A DNA stretch of 64,000 nt from Watersipora subatra (taxonomy: Eukaryota > Bryozoa > Gymnolaemata > Cheilostomatida > Watersiporidae): contig NC_088713.1 in NCBI RefSeq assembly GCF_963576615.1, positions 43,488,776 through 43,552,775 of the forward strand. Direction: 5' to 3'. Below are positions 32,890 to 44,886 of this stretch, piece after piece (the first letter of the stretch is position 1; each line of letters opens with the position of its first letter). The notes beneath the pieces are model-generated. The model did no database searches, was not told where the DNA came from, and was given only the letters and a program-made list of their open reading frames with translations. The translations under genes were made by a program, and so were the position numbers.

Positions 32890-33950
32890 GATCCTTTCCT
32901 CCTCTGGCTACTAAACTGAGCTTCCCTATGATACTTTTGAGCTTATTAACATACAGGTATAGATTTATGCTACGATTATACTACATTCTCCCCTCACAAA
33001 ACCGTATCTGCATCCATGGTCCTTAAATGACAGTACGCAATAAGATAAGCAGTTATAATATGCTAGCCGAGTTCTTTGGCATAAATAAAAATGCAGGAGT
33101 ATTTGGACATGAATAGCTACCAGTGTAATTCAAACAGCAGTATGGATAAAGTATGGATTATATGGACACTTTACAATTCTCTACGCTTTGGAGCTTTACT
33201 AACTCTACTGAAACGACATAACTCCTAAGCTGTAGTCAATTGAGGAGTAGGTATACTTACAAGATGTGAAATTTAATCATGACTCTGAGGTGTCACCTGC
33301 TCACGACGTGGAAAAGGGACTGGCTCCAGGTCTGCAGAACTGGCCACGGATTGATTATATCTAAAAATTACATTGTTAGGTAAGTGGCCGAGTACAAGTT
33401 CTCTGATAATATCATTGGGGTTTTAGCAAGATATTAGACAAAATCATGTTTGATCTGTTACTGTCAGAGTTATCTGCCCAGTCCTTGTATTTATCACCTT
33501 TTCTGGATCTGATATGGAAGCTGAGAGAACATTTTTTACTCTTTGGACAGAATGTTCAGCTAGGCACTGTAACATGCGGTATCTATTATTGTGGGTGTAG
33601 ATCTATCACTATACTATATTATTGTGTGCTATCATTAAGGTTGTTGGTATGAAGATCGAAAGATAGATTATTGCAAGGTTTGCATTCGTTAATTAGTATG
33701 TCCAGCAGAAGCCCATCACACGATCAGGTAATAGCAAACCTAAAGAGCACAAACAAAAAGGTGTTGAGTGTGAGCAGTGAAACAGCATAAACAGTAGTGG
33801 AATATAAACATGTCATAAACAGTATTAGTAAACACGATGGTGGGATCTATTGATAGTGACACAGGTGTCATTGGTTGATAAGGATCACCACGCTTATGCC
33901 TGATTTTTAAACGAGCTGTCAAACTTTTGAACTCGCTGCAACGAAGTTGA
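32890..33950. other. Mostly unassigned DNA between Gypsy copies
   Basis: The gag/5' LTR of Gypsy copy 2 would be expected here but I could not recognise it. Minus-strand open segments at about 33280-33350 (ending in a stop, polar with FPRREQVTPQ) and 33495-33575 could be exons linked to the candidate at 33960-34089; acceptor choice is ambiguous. Confidence 0.35.
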
Positions 33951-33959
33951 AGGTCACTT

Positions 33960-34089
33960 ACCAGCACTGTAGAGTTTTATAGGAAACTCTAAAATTTCTG
34001 TCATTGTGGAAAAAGACCAAGGAGCTTTCTGATGTGCTTTCTTGTCTGGTTTATTCCTTTCTTTATTGCAATATTCACACCGTGAAGCC
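33960..34089 (-). CDS. Candidate orphan coding exon, unknown product
   Basis: Minus strand: CTATTTCTAG acceptor, 130 nt open in only one frame, then a strong GTAAGT donor, ending in phase 1. It encodes a segment starting ASRCEYCNKERNKPDKK with a C-x2-C pair and continuing KAPWSFSTMTEILEFP. I do not recognise the family. A terminal exon with a compatible phase could start at an internal AG near 33335 (frame DLEPVPFPRREQ..., stop near 33280). A separate open segment with a good GTGAGC donor lies at about 34484-34550, but its phase does not fit directly. It may be a host gene or a relic. Confidence 0.35.
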
Positions 34090-34579
34090 TAGAAATAGGC
34101 AAAATATGTTTAAAATCTAACATGAGAAAGAAATTGCGTGCACAGTGATACAAACAATACTTGCTGATATAATACTATATATGAGATAAGAAAGCTTATG
34201 AGTGTTCGAAACTTCAAACATACAATGTGTAAATAGCATACTGTAAACAAAGAGGAGTTGTCCACGTAAAGAATAGTAATGAAACAATATCTCAAAAGTA
34301 TATAATATAAAACCGACCTGTGCTCTCTCTCATCTATATTTCCCGATTACTTCATGTATATTGTTACTAATTGTTCTTTTCTTATATTGTTGACAATAGT
34401 GTCCTGTTGCTTATTGCTGACAAATATGGTCACAAGTTGCTAATTTCACTGCATCCCAGTAGTATTCTGTTTGTCAGTTGCTCACCTAAATTCTGTTGAT
34501 TCTTCTTCTTTCCTTGTCACAGGAAAATTAAAGCACAGGTAAAAAATACTACCCAGAATTAGTCTTTCAGTGTTACGAT

Positions 34580-36480
34580 TGGATAACCTCATGGTACCAT
34601 ACTCAAACCCAGCCAATCAGACTGACCAAGGGTCAGCAGCGGCTAGATAGCCAACAAACATTTCGAGAAATTGGTCAGGGCACACCTAGGTAACTGTAAA
34701 ATAGATTACGTAGTGAGGCTAGTTGATGAGTCAAACATTTTTGTGGTCTACAATTCTTTTAGCTCTGGCAGCTCTAATCATTGCTACTAAATTCATTTAC
34801 AAGCTCATTGAGTTTATCCCACCTAGCAAATATTGATCTCAGCGTGTTTATAGTGCTATAGGGATGTTGTAAGAATATGGGGATCTTGTAGACTTTGTAA
34901 TGCCCACTCCTGGTCACTTCAAGTAAGAGTCAACAACTACCAGCAGCATGTTGTGTCGTTTGCTGACCTAGCCTAGTCTACACTGTATGCACTGACAAGG
35001 CTTAGGTGTTGGTAATCGAAGATGTGAACTGGCCATTTTAGGGTCATTGCTCATATTCATGAATGAGTCACAGGATTTTGTGACTTGTTCTATATCACTT
35101 TGAGGCTCCGTCACATGGCTATCACACAAATGACCTAGTCACCACTTTCATTTTTGACATTTTTAGATTACCTACGTGGAGTTCTTGCAAAAGACTGTTA
35201 CACAAAGGCTGAGGTATTACCACTCTATTACCCTGCAATATTACTCCAGACACGATTGTAGTGTAGTGAACCACGGTTGTATACATTAGTTATATCCTAT
35301 TTACCAGTCTTGCACTTATGCTATGTTTGTCAATTTGCCATTATAGCATGGAAAAGTCGACAATTAATTGTAGACAATTCTAAAAGTACAAGAATAAAAA
35401 AAGGTAGAAATAGTGAACAAAACTAACCTTTGAACTCCTTGCTAGCTTGTTAATTTGTAATGATATTGTCTATTATGATATAATATAATAGCATGAATAA
35501 AAGTTTCTAGACTGTTTTATGAAGTGTCAAACACACATCTAGGTCAGCAAGCTGTCAGCTCTGCTGTGCAGGATGGCCAGTTGTTTCTACCAAATCTGGT
35601 TTCGCAACAGAAATAAAAACATTACTCAGCAGCCAGTGTTGGTGCACAAAGCAAGACCAATCTTATGGATTGGGGCGACCTGGCATACCCCCAACGAGTT
35701 ACTGCCTTGTTTGACATCGAGGTTAGGTAGGATAGGTAGTAGCTTTGTTAATAATGATTACTTTTCCATGCTATAATGGCAAATTGATAAACATAACATA
35801 AGTGCAAAACTGGTAAATAGGATATAACTAATGTATACAACTGTGGTTCACTACAACGATAGACAGCTTCTCCTTAAGATTGAAGAAAAGACTTACATTA
35901 AAATGCTCAGGATGCCGTTTGTTCGGCCAAACATCTTTATTCAAACTGAGCGCTGTGCTCAACAAATTTTCCCTGCCTGTTGCTTGGGCTATTTGCAAAG
36001 GTGTGACTGGGAGGTTAAGTGATGTCAGCAACTATATAAAATGACCACAGTTTGCTCAAACTGTTCGTTCAATGCATTTTTCAACTTTGTAAAATCACCT
36101 ATATTTCTTTAAAATTTTCTTTTTGTAACTTCACAATTTACGAGCCCATCTTTGAATACGCTCTGCTGTCATGTCTGGATGATTCTTATCTAGTACAAGT
36201 ATTCTGCCTAGAGCTTGGAGTTAATTATCTTTGACCAGAACAAACTTGCGTCCATACAAACAATGTCTGAATTTATCCAACCCAAAAATATTGGCAAGGC
36301 CTTCATGTTCTACTTTCTGGTACAACATTTGAGTGGGTGTGAGTTTCTGTTACGCAAACTGTATCGTTCGAATCTCCCACTCAAGGATATGCGAAAGCAC
36401 TGCCGCTATGTCAACCCTTGATGCGTCACATGTAACGTCTCCCTTGGTTATTGAGTGGATGGTAACAACTGATGCTTTAA
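34580..36480 (-). mobile_element. Gypsy copy 6, decayed, split by inverted-repeat element
   Basis: On the minus strand, RNase H lies at about 36480-36040 (VTCDASRVDIAAVLSH, RWARK), the RNase H-integrase spacer at 36030-35860 (IAQATGRENLL ... VWPNKRHPEHFN), and the integrase at about 35262-34650 (GNRVVIPQPL, LLQELHVGN, LVVVDSYLK, LRSIFARW). Stops are frequent. The 592-bp element at 35263-35854 interrupts it between spacer and integrase. It represents a different Gypsy lineage from copies 2 and 3. Confidence 0.65.
35263..35854. mobile_element. 592-bp element with 95-bp terminal inverted repeats
   Basis: Left arm 35263-35357 and right arm 35760-35854 are reverse complements with 4 mismatches in 95 positions. 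The ends read GTAGTGAACCAC... and ...GTGGTTCACTAC. The roughly 400-bp centre has no transposase. It interrupts Gypsy copy 6, so it is an insertion: a foldback-type MITE. The superfamily is unclear. Confidence 0.75.
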
Positions 36481-37230
36481 GTGTAGTTTATTTATTACAC
36501 CATTAACACCGTGAAGCTACAATTTGTTATAAAATGATTAAAATATGGTAATGAGACATAAGTTATGTGAAATAGTTTGATATAAAATGGAATAATATAT
36601 GACAAAGTATGTTGATAACAAGCTTATACATAAGATAATACATGTGTGTATGAACGTAGCAGAAATTCATTAATTCAAGTTTGCCTGAAAGAACAATATT
36701 GATGTAAAATAATGATTAAGTAAAACCATACCTCCATCCCTTCTTTCCAAAAGAGAGTAAATTTATAACTGCATTGTATATATAAGTAGATGTATATATC
36801 AGTAAATGGTAAAAGTTGTAACGCTGTAGAGGTCTAGAGTATAAATGAAGGTGTTCTGTTATTCCAAAGAAATTGATGTCACTTGGAATGAGTGAATCAG
36901 ATGTTTGTCAACAAGCATCAATACTGTAATAATGATGAAACAAAGGCAGCAGTGAATTTATTTTGTTCCGTTGTTGAATGAGGCAATATGTTACTATGAT
37001 GTATGTGTTGGACGAAGATGAGATGAATAGACAGTGTGGTTTCTGAGCATTGCTACGAATAAGTTGGCAGCAATGTAACAACAAACAAGTTTACGGAACT
37101 GGTTATCATTGGCAAATATAATCATGCTGCTCTATCATCCTAATGATACACTACCACCTAAAATTTTAAGATAAAATTTTGCAATTTACTTAAAAAATTT
37201 GACTAGAACTATAATTTTGCTTAATTTTCT
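36480..37230. other. Intergenic DNA between Gypsy copy 6 and the BEL element
   Basis: AT-rich with no recognisable coding content. The 3' LTR of the BEL element would be expected here on the minus strand; I could not match it to a second copy. Confidence 0.35.
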
Positions 37231-37368
37231 GACGCGCTGGCGCGCCGCAGCTTAGGGTAATTGCGGAAGCCAATCATGAGTTGCACGGATCTCACTCTGC
37301 CATCTTGAGACCTGTTTAGTCCGATGATACATGCCATGGACCAATCATTAGGAAACCTCCCCCTTCCA

Positions 37369-38464
37369 TTACATGAACAATATCACCCACTGAAACCTCT
37401 TGGGTTTTGTTAGGCCATTTTTGTCTTGTAGGGTGTGTAGATACTCTTTGCACCATCTGCGCCAAAATTGGTTGGCTATTTCATGAACAACCCGCCAGTG
37501 CTTACGTGAGTAGACATCAGCATCAGTAAAGTTAGCTGGAGGAGGCAATGTCAGTTGGGATTTCATTGTTATGAGTAGGTTAGGTGTTAATGGAAGTTAA
37601 TCGTTAAAAACACTTCTTAGAAGTCTGCTGTTTATAACAGCCATCACTTCATAGAACGGGGTTCTTAGTTGTGACCTGCTTAATCTACCACCATGTTTCT
37701 GGCCCAGTCCTCTGAGAATGGTTCTGGCAGACCATATGTGTCGTTCCCAAACACCTCCCATAGGACTTGAATGTGGTGGGTTGAAGTTGATTTTTACGTG
37801 GGGGTGTGACGAGCTCAATGAACCTTCTAGATTCTTTGCTAAGTCGTTGAAGGCTCCAATGAAGTTTGTGCCTTGGTCACAGCGTATAGTGGACACTGCT
37901 CCACGGATGGAGATGAGATTGCGGAGAGCATTAATGAATGAATCAGAAGTCATGTATTCCAGGAGTTCGATGTGAACAGCTCTGGAAGATAGATAGGTGA
38001 TCATGAGTCCATAAGCTTTTCTTTTCTTGTGGCCATCCTTGGCAACAAATTGACCAAAACAATCAATATCACAGTGGGTAAAGGGTATGGCTTCTTCAAG
38101 CCTTTCGGATGGAAGAGTTGCCATTGGAGGAATTGTATGTTTACCACACATTTTCTTACACTCTACACAGTTTTGAATGGTTTTGAATACCTCAGATTTT
38201 GCATTTACTCTCCATAGATCATGGGATCTGATGCAAGCTAGAGTGACTTCTCGACCTTGATGAGCCGAGAGTGTATGATGGTGACAAATCAGTAATGTGG
38301 TGACGAGCAGATTTAGGTATGATGATTGGATGTTTTTCATTATAAGCCAGTTCTATGCATTGCTGAAGCCTCCCATCAATGCTCAGAATACCTCTCTGAT
38401 CTAAGAAAGGATCTAGCTCGATCAACTTGCTAGACTTCTTGAGAGGGTGATTGGCCTTGAGCAC
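37369..38464 (-). pseudogene. BEL integrase and C-terminal domain
   Basis: Segments in element order: RGILSIDGRLQQC and HPIIIPKSARHH (38219-38464), a zinc-binding CVECKKMCG (near 38160), the integrase core with HCDIDCFGQF, IRCDQGTNF and PMGGVWER (37597-38340), and SRKHWRVVHEIANQFWRRW (37369-37566), the start of the DUF5641-like tail that continues toward 37240. Three frames are used, so indels have broken it. The catalytic D-D-E residues can be traced. Not functional. Confidence 0.8.
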
Positions 38465-38639
38465 GGCAATTTCTTCAGAGAGTTATTCAGATTGAATTTG
38501 TTTCACGATGGCCCGCTCCGCATCATAAAAGCTGTGTGGCTGCTTCATATGCCTCCGGATTGTGGCGATTGTTCCGATAGCTCTATTCCAATCAGAGAAC
38601 CCCTTGAGGCGTTGGTCAAGAGAAAAGGTTTTGCTTTGC

Positions 38640-39392
38640 TGTAAATAGGGTTGATGATTGTTTTACCTCCACGTCATCAGGATTGATGTACACCTGAGGC
38701 TGTGGAGGCAAGATCATGGGTTCAGTCCAGAGGAATTGAGGACTGGTGAACTAATCAGATGAATTAAGTTCCTTAACACTGGCACCTCTGAAACTAAAAT
38801 CTTCTGCATTTTTAGTGGTTGAAACATGCTTCCAGCTTACAATATTTCACAGTCTGCATATGGTGTCTACTCTGTTTGCCACATATGTATGAAACCGCTT
38901 AGCAAAATTGTTGATGTAACCTAAGACTACAGTGGAGTCTGTCTGAGTCTGAAGTAAAATGTGTTGTTTGGAATACCTAATTCCTTGAGATATTTGTTGA
39001 CAGCCCTAACAGCACCATATGCTGCTTGCAGTTCTGGTCTAGAAACTGTCACCTATTTGGGTGGTGCAACTTTGGCCTCGCTTGAGAGAAGTGTTGCACT
39101 TTTCTGGTAGAACTGACCAGACGAAGGTATGTGCAGTGACTATGTCCAGCAGTGCTGGCATCGGCGAATGTGTGCAAATTGGCGGGTTTAATGGAGCCAA
39201 AGTCATAGGGGTGATGCAACCAGGTATGGTGATTTGACTGACGCTGGTTAAATCTGATTTCCAGGCAAACCATTTGCTGAGTAGTGCTTGCTTGAGTGGA
39301 ATGTCCCATTCAGAATTATTGCGACAAGTCTTCTGAAGAATGATTCTTCCTTGAAGTGTGAAGGGAGCTATCAGCTCTAAAGGGCCAAACAC
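38640..39392 (-). pseudogene. BEL RNase H region
   Basis: In element order: FGPLELIAPFTLQGRIILQ, WKSDLTSV, then a segment with FADAST and, beyond a frame change, TVSRPELQAAYGAV and GYINNFAKRFHTYV. These are the usual RNase H and connection motifs of BEL/Pao. Several stops and shifts. Confidence 0.7.
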
Positions 39393-39985
39393 GGGCCACT
39401 GTAGACTGGTTTGATTAGAGAATCATGATGGAATGTGAACTGATCTTTCTCGGTGTCCCATAGTACACCAAGATATCGTTCTTGTGGTGGTGGGTGGGAG
39501 GTGAGATCTAGGCTAGCTAATGTGCTAGCACACTCATTTTTTGGTAGTTGTGACATAACTGCTCTACTGTTAGAGGCTATTTTGTGTAGTCTCAGCTTTC
39601 CAGTTTCACAGAGTAACCTGGTTTGTTTGATGAGAGAGATGAATTTTGCCTCACTGGGTTCACTTGTGAGACCATCATCAACATAGAAGTTTCGATGAAT
39701 GAAGTGATGAGATGATGAATGACGGGGTGCCAATGCATTGTATTGCTCAGCTAGGAATCTGAGACCATATGTGGCACATGCCGATGAAGACCTAGCACTG
39801 AACAGATGAACAGTTATCTTGTAAGTTACCAGACTCCCACCTTCATCATACCATATGAATCGGAGGTGATTCTGGTCCTCTGGTGTCACCTTGAATTGGT
39901 AGAACATTCGTTCAATGTATCCTATGAAGGCTACAGGGTGCTTGCGAAACCATAGAAGTATACCCTGGAGGTCATTATGAAGCTA
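39377..39985 (-). pseudogene. BEL reverse transcriptase, C-terminal half
   Basis: It starts at the Gypsy insertion with LHNDLQGILLWFRKHPVAF, then GYIERMFYQFKV, FIWYDEGG, and the catalytic FYVDDG followed by YLGVLWDTEKD. The N-terminal half of the same RT is at 45093-45737. The long open frame covers 39377-39907. Confidence 0.82.
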
Positions 39986-39987
39986 TA

Positions 39988-40196
39988 TGATCTTACTTGA
40001 TTATGCGTACGTCAGTTGCTCCTCCTCCGTGAACCGCGCCCAGAATAGTCCCGCTCTCCTCGTAGCCTCCGGTCCTCCCTTTTCTCCAGCCGATCTCCCT
40101 CCACCGGAAACATCCCCTTCCTTCCTTTGTCCTTGATCTCCTCCGCCCGTGATGTCGTAAATACAGATCGTAATTCCTGTGCGGTATTACCTTACA
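39988..40196 (-). repeat. 3' LTR of Gypsy copy 3
   Basis: 209 bp, nearly identical to 44887-45092. Minus-strand ends are TGTAAGG... and ...GATCA. A purine tract (GAGGGGAAGG) lies immediately upstream on the minus strand, as expected for the polypurine tract. Confidence 0.8.
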
Positions 40197-40345
40197 CCTT
40201 CCCCTCAAGATTTATGCAAATCTTTAAAGACGTCGCCGCATCATGGGGGGGAACAAAACTCGAAATTAGTAGAATAACAATGTTAGCCACATGAAAGTCA
40301 GTGAGTATAAAGACAGACAAAATTTACAAAACAAAGAATAACCCA

Positions 40346-41173
40346 TTACAGGTTGAGTTTATCTGGAGGTTTTACAACTCTCCCGGCCCGTGTCTGATGG
40401 GTCTGTACACCCTGACGATGAGTATTAGAGGGGATGAGTGCTGGCTGAGACTGAAGACTGAGATTGGTTGATCCCTTACTCTCTTTGCGCTTCCTAGTGG
40501 GAGCCGCAGTGGGTGCCTGCGGAGAACAACCGCTTTTCGAGGGAGGTGACCGCTCAACGGTCCTATTCACTTGAGGAGTCTGTAACTGCAGAGGTTCGGA
40601 AGCAGGTGCATTTGGCACAGGCGCCTGCCGAGGTCCGGTATCTGTCGAGTTCTCTCTCCTAGGTAACATGGTTACCTGACTGGTGCTCGCTTCACTTCTA
40701 GTGTTCAGTGTAGGATGAGCGCTATCTTCTCTTGATATACATTTCTCATCAGATGGGGACGACTCAATGGGTTTATCAACTTGCACTAGTTTTCTGTTCC
40801 TGCGCAGCATGGCTCCATTGTCAGTCTTCAGCGCAACTTCTCTGCCAGAGGACGCCATCACAACAGCTCTCAATGGTTTGGCTGAGGGGTCGTTGAAAAC
40901 CACCCGAGTTCCGACAGGCACTTGGTCCCGTTCAACCGCCCTGTGCCGTTGATTGAAAGTATGAGCCTGCCTACCTCTGTAGTCAGCTTCATAAGCGCGA
41001 AACTTCTTTACATCTACTGGACTGTTGACGAGATATCCCATTGAATTCAACCCTCTTCCCATGAGCAGCTGGGCAGGGGTATAACCATTCTGCAAAGGAC
41101 TGTCATTATAGCACATAACAGCAAATTCAATCTCAACATTTTTTGCCACAAGCTTCTTGAATGTTTGCACCAC
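40346..41173 (-). pseudogene. Gypsy copy 3 integrase C-terminal part
   Basis: It continues the integrase after the frameshift in the 6-G run: VVQTFKKLVAKN, then CYNDSPLQNGYTPAQLLMGR, the spacer ending FNQRHRAV, VVFNDPSAK, and RRNRKLVQV, followed by a long Ser/Pro-rich tail ending RVVKPPDKLNL. This order is typical for Mag-like Gypsy integrases. Confidence 0.82.
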
Positions 41174-42389
41174 TCTCTCTGCATGACCATTTGCTTGGGG
41201 GGTTTCTAGGGGAACTGGTTCGATGAATAATGTCCCATTTCTTCATTAGTTGAGCGAAGTTTTCAGAAATGAACTGTGGACCGTTGTCTGTTACAATAAT
41301 GGGAGGTACCCCTAATGTACATATGACCTTGTTGACAGTTCTGCACATCTCTGCAGCAGTGGCTCGGGGAAACTTTTCAGCAATCATGAACCGGCTATAG
41401 TAGTCACTAATAACCAAATACTCATCACCTCTTTCATCAACGGTGCAGAAGTCCATTGCAAGCTGCCACCAGGGTCTCTCTGGGAGAGGAGTAGGGATCA
41501 ATGGCTCAGTGGGTACTTTCCTAAAGCGAATGCATGTGTTGCAGTGCTTAACCATTTCTCTGATGTCCTGAGACATCCCTGGCCACCAAGTCGTACTCTG
41601 GGCTTTTCTGAGGCAGCGGTTCTCCCCCAGATGCCCCCTGTGAATGTCCTGCAGGACCCTCTCTCGTTCACTCAAGGGAATATACAATCTGTTGTAATAA
41701 AACAGCAATCCTCCCACCACAGTCAACTCCTCTTTGAACGAATTGTACTTTTTCAGATATTGAGGCAGATCACGGTAGTTTGGCCAACCCTCTTGAATAT
41801 TCCTCATTAATTGATTGGCTGTGGGGTCTGTTGAGAGGGCAACTTCGAGTAGCTCTCTTCTGGTTCGAGATATCGAAAGCTCTTCCATCATTTCCTGAAT
41901 GAGTAACGGCTCCGGTTCTGACACTTTTTCTGTTCCTGCTGGAGCTCTGCTCAAAGCATCGGCAACTATCAACTTCTCTCCAGGGATGTATGTGACATCA
42001 TACGAAAACCACATCATGCGCAAACGAAATCTCTGAACACGAATTGGGAGTTTGAACAGTTCTTTCTCCGCCATAATCGATACCAGAGGTTTGTGGTCTG
42101 TTTCGATTTTGAAGTCGCGGCCAGCTAGATAGTAGTAGAACTTTTCTGCTGCCCAACACATGGCCAGAGCCTCCTTTTCTATTTGGGCATACCGCTTTTC
42201 TGTGTCCGTAAGGGCCCGCGACGCCAATGCTATAGGCTTGAAGCCATCAACAGTTTTCTGGAAAATCGCCGCTCCTAAACCATAGGAGGAAGCGTCGGTG
42301 GAAAGCCAAGTCTCGGCTTCCATATCAAATGGGACTAGCACCGGGAAAGAAGAGATCTTTTGCTTCAGCAACTCAAACTCTTCGGTCAT
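41133..42389 (-). pseudogene. Gypsy copy 3 RNase H and integrase core
   Basis: RNase H: LSTDASSYGLGAA, RYAQIEKEALA, ETDHKPLVS and VADALSRAP. The integrase zinc domain has an H-x3-H (HRGH) and CNTC pair with TTWWPGM between. The core has MDFCTV and VTDNGPQFISEN. After that the frame leaves the coding register in the 6-G run at 41197-41202. An in-frame TAA at 42402-42404 separates it from the RT. Protein sequence is otherwise well preserved, consistent with the near-identical LTRs. Confidence 0.85.
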
Positions 42390-42401
42390 TTCAGCTGTCC
42401 A

Positions 42402-43289
42402 TTACCAATCGTTATCCTTCAGCTTGAGGAGAGATCTCATCTTTATGGTGTCATCTGCTAGGGTAGACATAAACTTACCAAGATAATTGACCATACCAAG
42501 GAATCTCTTTAAGCCTTTCCTGTTTTTGGGAATAAGGAAATCTTGTATGGCTGATACTTTTCCTGGATCTGCATGAATACCTGACTCGTCTATTACATGA
42601 CCCAAAAAGGTGATACGAGTCCGAGAGAACTCACACTTTTCTTCATTTAGAGTAATGCCTGCAGAAGCCAGACGTGATAACACTTCTTTCACTTTACTGA
42701 CGTGTTCATCTTCAGTTTCCGTATGGATTAAGATGTCATCCATTTGACCTAACACACCTTCAATGCCCTCCAGAGCCTTCTGCATCTCCCTCTGGAATAT
42801 TTCGGGAGCCGATGAAATGCCAAACGGCGAACGCTTGCAGAAAAACCTACCAAACGGTGTGATAAAAGTAGTCAGTTTCTGCGAACTTTCATCCAACCGA
42901 AGCTCCCAATACCCGCTGTTTGCATCTAATTTCGAGAACACTCGTGACTTACCCAGACTGGCTATTGTCTCATCAGTGGCTGGAAGCGGGTGGTAAGCCC
43001 TTTTTACTGCTTTATTCAGGCGGGTAAAATCTATGCATACTCTGATCTTTCCATCTTTCTTGGGCACAACTATACAAGGAGCGCACCAGTCTGTGGGCTC
43101 CTCTATCCTCTGGATAACTCCGATCCTCTCCATTCGGTGGAGCTCTTCTTGTAACGGCCGGCGCTGAGCTGCAGCTATTCTTCTAGGAGTAGACTGAGCA
43201 AAAGGAGTTCTTTCATCTTTCAGCTGAATATGAACTCTGGATTTCATGTACCTAAGCCTGAGAACAATGACGGAAACATATCTTTCCAA
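42402..43289 (-). pseudogene. Gypsy copy 3 reverse transcriptase
   Basis: RT of an LTR retrotransposon: STPRRIAAAQRRPL, EEPTDWCAP, VCIDFTRLNKAV, YHPLPATDET, FSKLDANSGYWEL, TPFGRFFCKR and the catalytic QMDDILIH at about residues 160-168, then FLGHVIDESGI and RFLGMVNYLGKF. The first 15 or so codons of the open frame are out of register; the true frame comes from the protease ORF by a one-base shift near 43250. It ends at the TAA at 42402. Confidence 0.85.
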
Positions 43290-43591
43290 CCTGCTGACGA
43301 CCCTTCTGCGATTTCAGACACTTTGAGAATGCCCAGCTGTTTGATGGCCCGTTTGCCTAACAGAGGATTAGCAAGCCCTTCAACAACGTAAACCCTCTCT
43401 TTGTGGCGTCTTCCTTCATGAGATAGTTCAACGATAGCCGCTCCAGGTACTGTAAGCTTAGTGTTTCCCGCGCCAAACAATTCTCGAGTAGTAGGTGTCA
43501 GTTTCAACCCAAGAGCATCGCAGACACTAACTGGAATAGCCGAAACTGCAGCACCCGAGTCTACTTTAAATCTCACATTTTTTGAGTTCAT
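43244..43591 (-). pseudogene. Gypsy copy 3 aspartic protease
   Basis: VRFKVDSGAAVSAIP carries the D-S-G catalytic motif at the N-terminal side, followed by LFGAGNTKLTVPGAA and LLGKRAIKQLGIL, the flap and C-terminal motifs of retropepsins. It overlaps the RT frame by 46 nt through a frameshift. Confidence 0.82.
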
Positions 43592-43669
43592 CTGTAACTC
43601 TACATACCAGGCATTTTCTGTTTCCGAGATGGTGTCAATGGTGTCAATGTAGTTTATGCGGCTTAGTCA

Positions 43670-44548
43670 TTGGTAATTTCCTAAAAACAAGCTATCTACT
43701 CCATCGTCATTTTCCTCCAGTGCAGATACTTGCTGGGCTCCTTTGCACATTTTTGCCCAGTGACCTTTTCTCTTGCATTTGTTGCAGCTTGACCTTTCTG
43801 CCGGGCAACGACCACCAAAATGCTTCCACTTTCCACATTTTTAGCATGGCTGGTCCTTTGCGTTACTGCTCCTGTTTTCCTCAGTGTCAGTCATTTGTTT
43901 AGACGATTTAGGTTTATATCGCTGTACCGAGTCTACATTCCCAGCATACTCTTCTTTACCGGGACCCAGAGCCCCAGACGTAGCTGCCATCGCAGCTACA
44001 TGCTCCTGATTTGATACATATTGCTTCGCCTTTTGAATGCATAGCCTGAGTGTGAGATCAGGCACATCAATCAGGTACTTGCGAAGCTCGATGTCACGCA
44101 CCCCCACCACTATTCTATCCCTTACCAAGTCATCTCGCATATCGCCGTAGTCACAATTCTCACTCTGAACTTGGAGTTTAACTATAAACTGGTGAAGAGA
44201 TTGGCCAGGTTGCTGAGTCATCTTATTAAACACTGAGCGCTCAAAAATAACATTTTTAACAGGCTCAAAATACGCATCAAAAAATTTGATGCAGTTGGCC
44301 AGTGTTTTCTTTTTGTTTTCGTCAGATGGCACGAAGGTGAACTGATTGTAAACTGGTACCGAGTCACTACCCATGGCCATAAGCATGTGACCGATCTGTT
44401 CGTCTACAGTGAGTTCTCGTAGTTTCTTCACAATCACATATATATTAAACTGCTCTTTAAAAACTTTCCAGGCGGTAGCCAGGTTGCCCGAGGAAAAATC
44501 CAAGGGCTTTACGAACTTTTCAGGCTTGGTTTCACCACTAGCAGACAT
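43670..44548 (-). pseudogene. Gypsy copy 3 gag
   Basis: The open frame 43841-44548 (235 codons, ATG at 44548) shows a capsid-like region with WKVFKEQFNIY, IGHMLMAMG, FDAYFEPVKNV and QPGQSLHQFIVKLQ. It stops at a TAA inside the first zinc knuckle (C-stop-KCGKWKHFGGRC). In the same frame further on is a canonical CCHC knuckle, CNKCKRKGHWAKMC, before another stop (TGA, 43667-43669). Gag would form the particle and bind RNA. The fragment at 59455 is related to it. Confidence 0.8.
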
Positions 44549-44886
44549 ACTCTATACTGTTTTATTGGCAGCTCACCACAATCAAGAAGATACTATGGAT
44601 CATGATTAACAGGAAACAAGTTAGATAACACCAAAATATATGAGAGTGACAGTATAATTCACTATATTGTCTTTAAGAGTCAGGGTAGCAAAATTTTGCT
44701 CCACACAAAGTAAGCCTTCTCCTGCGATATCTCAGCAAATATCCGATCCTTTGCCTCAACGCAACAGCTTCCAGAGAATCTGTGCCTTGTCGAGCTCGCC
44801 GTTGTAAAATACCGTCACACAAACAGCAACGTTTTACACGATTACGCTTGTAGGTTCGATATATTCTGACACCATATAAAGCTTTA

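Larger units (their letters stand above)
28590..32890 (-). mobile_element. Gypsy copy 2, decayed, split by piggyBac
   Basis: A second, heavily mutated Mag-like Gypsy on the minus strand. In element order it has a knuckle remnant (about 32780-32830), protease (32512-32703), reverse transcriptase (31785-32246), RNase H first part (31097-31330), a piggyBac insertion (29558-31094), RNase H second part (29190-29550), and integrase (28590-29160). It is close in sequence to copy 3 at 40-45 kb, with many stops and frameshifts. Confidence 0.75.
37230..39987 (-). mobile_element. BEL/Pao element, 3' part
   Basis: The downstream half of a BEL/Pao retrotransposon: end of reverse transcriptase, RNase H, integrase and the C-terminal DUF5641-like tail. 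It is separated from its 5' half (45093-47960) by Gypsy copy 3. Confidence 0.8.

Noticed and set aside
40372..40557. Antisense and alternate-frame ORFs in the Gypsy integrase tail
   Set aside because: Same DNA as the well-supported integrase C terminus, in another register.
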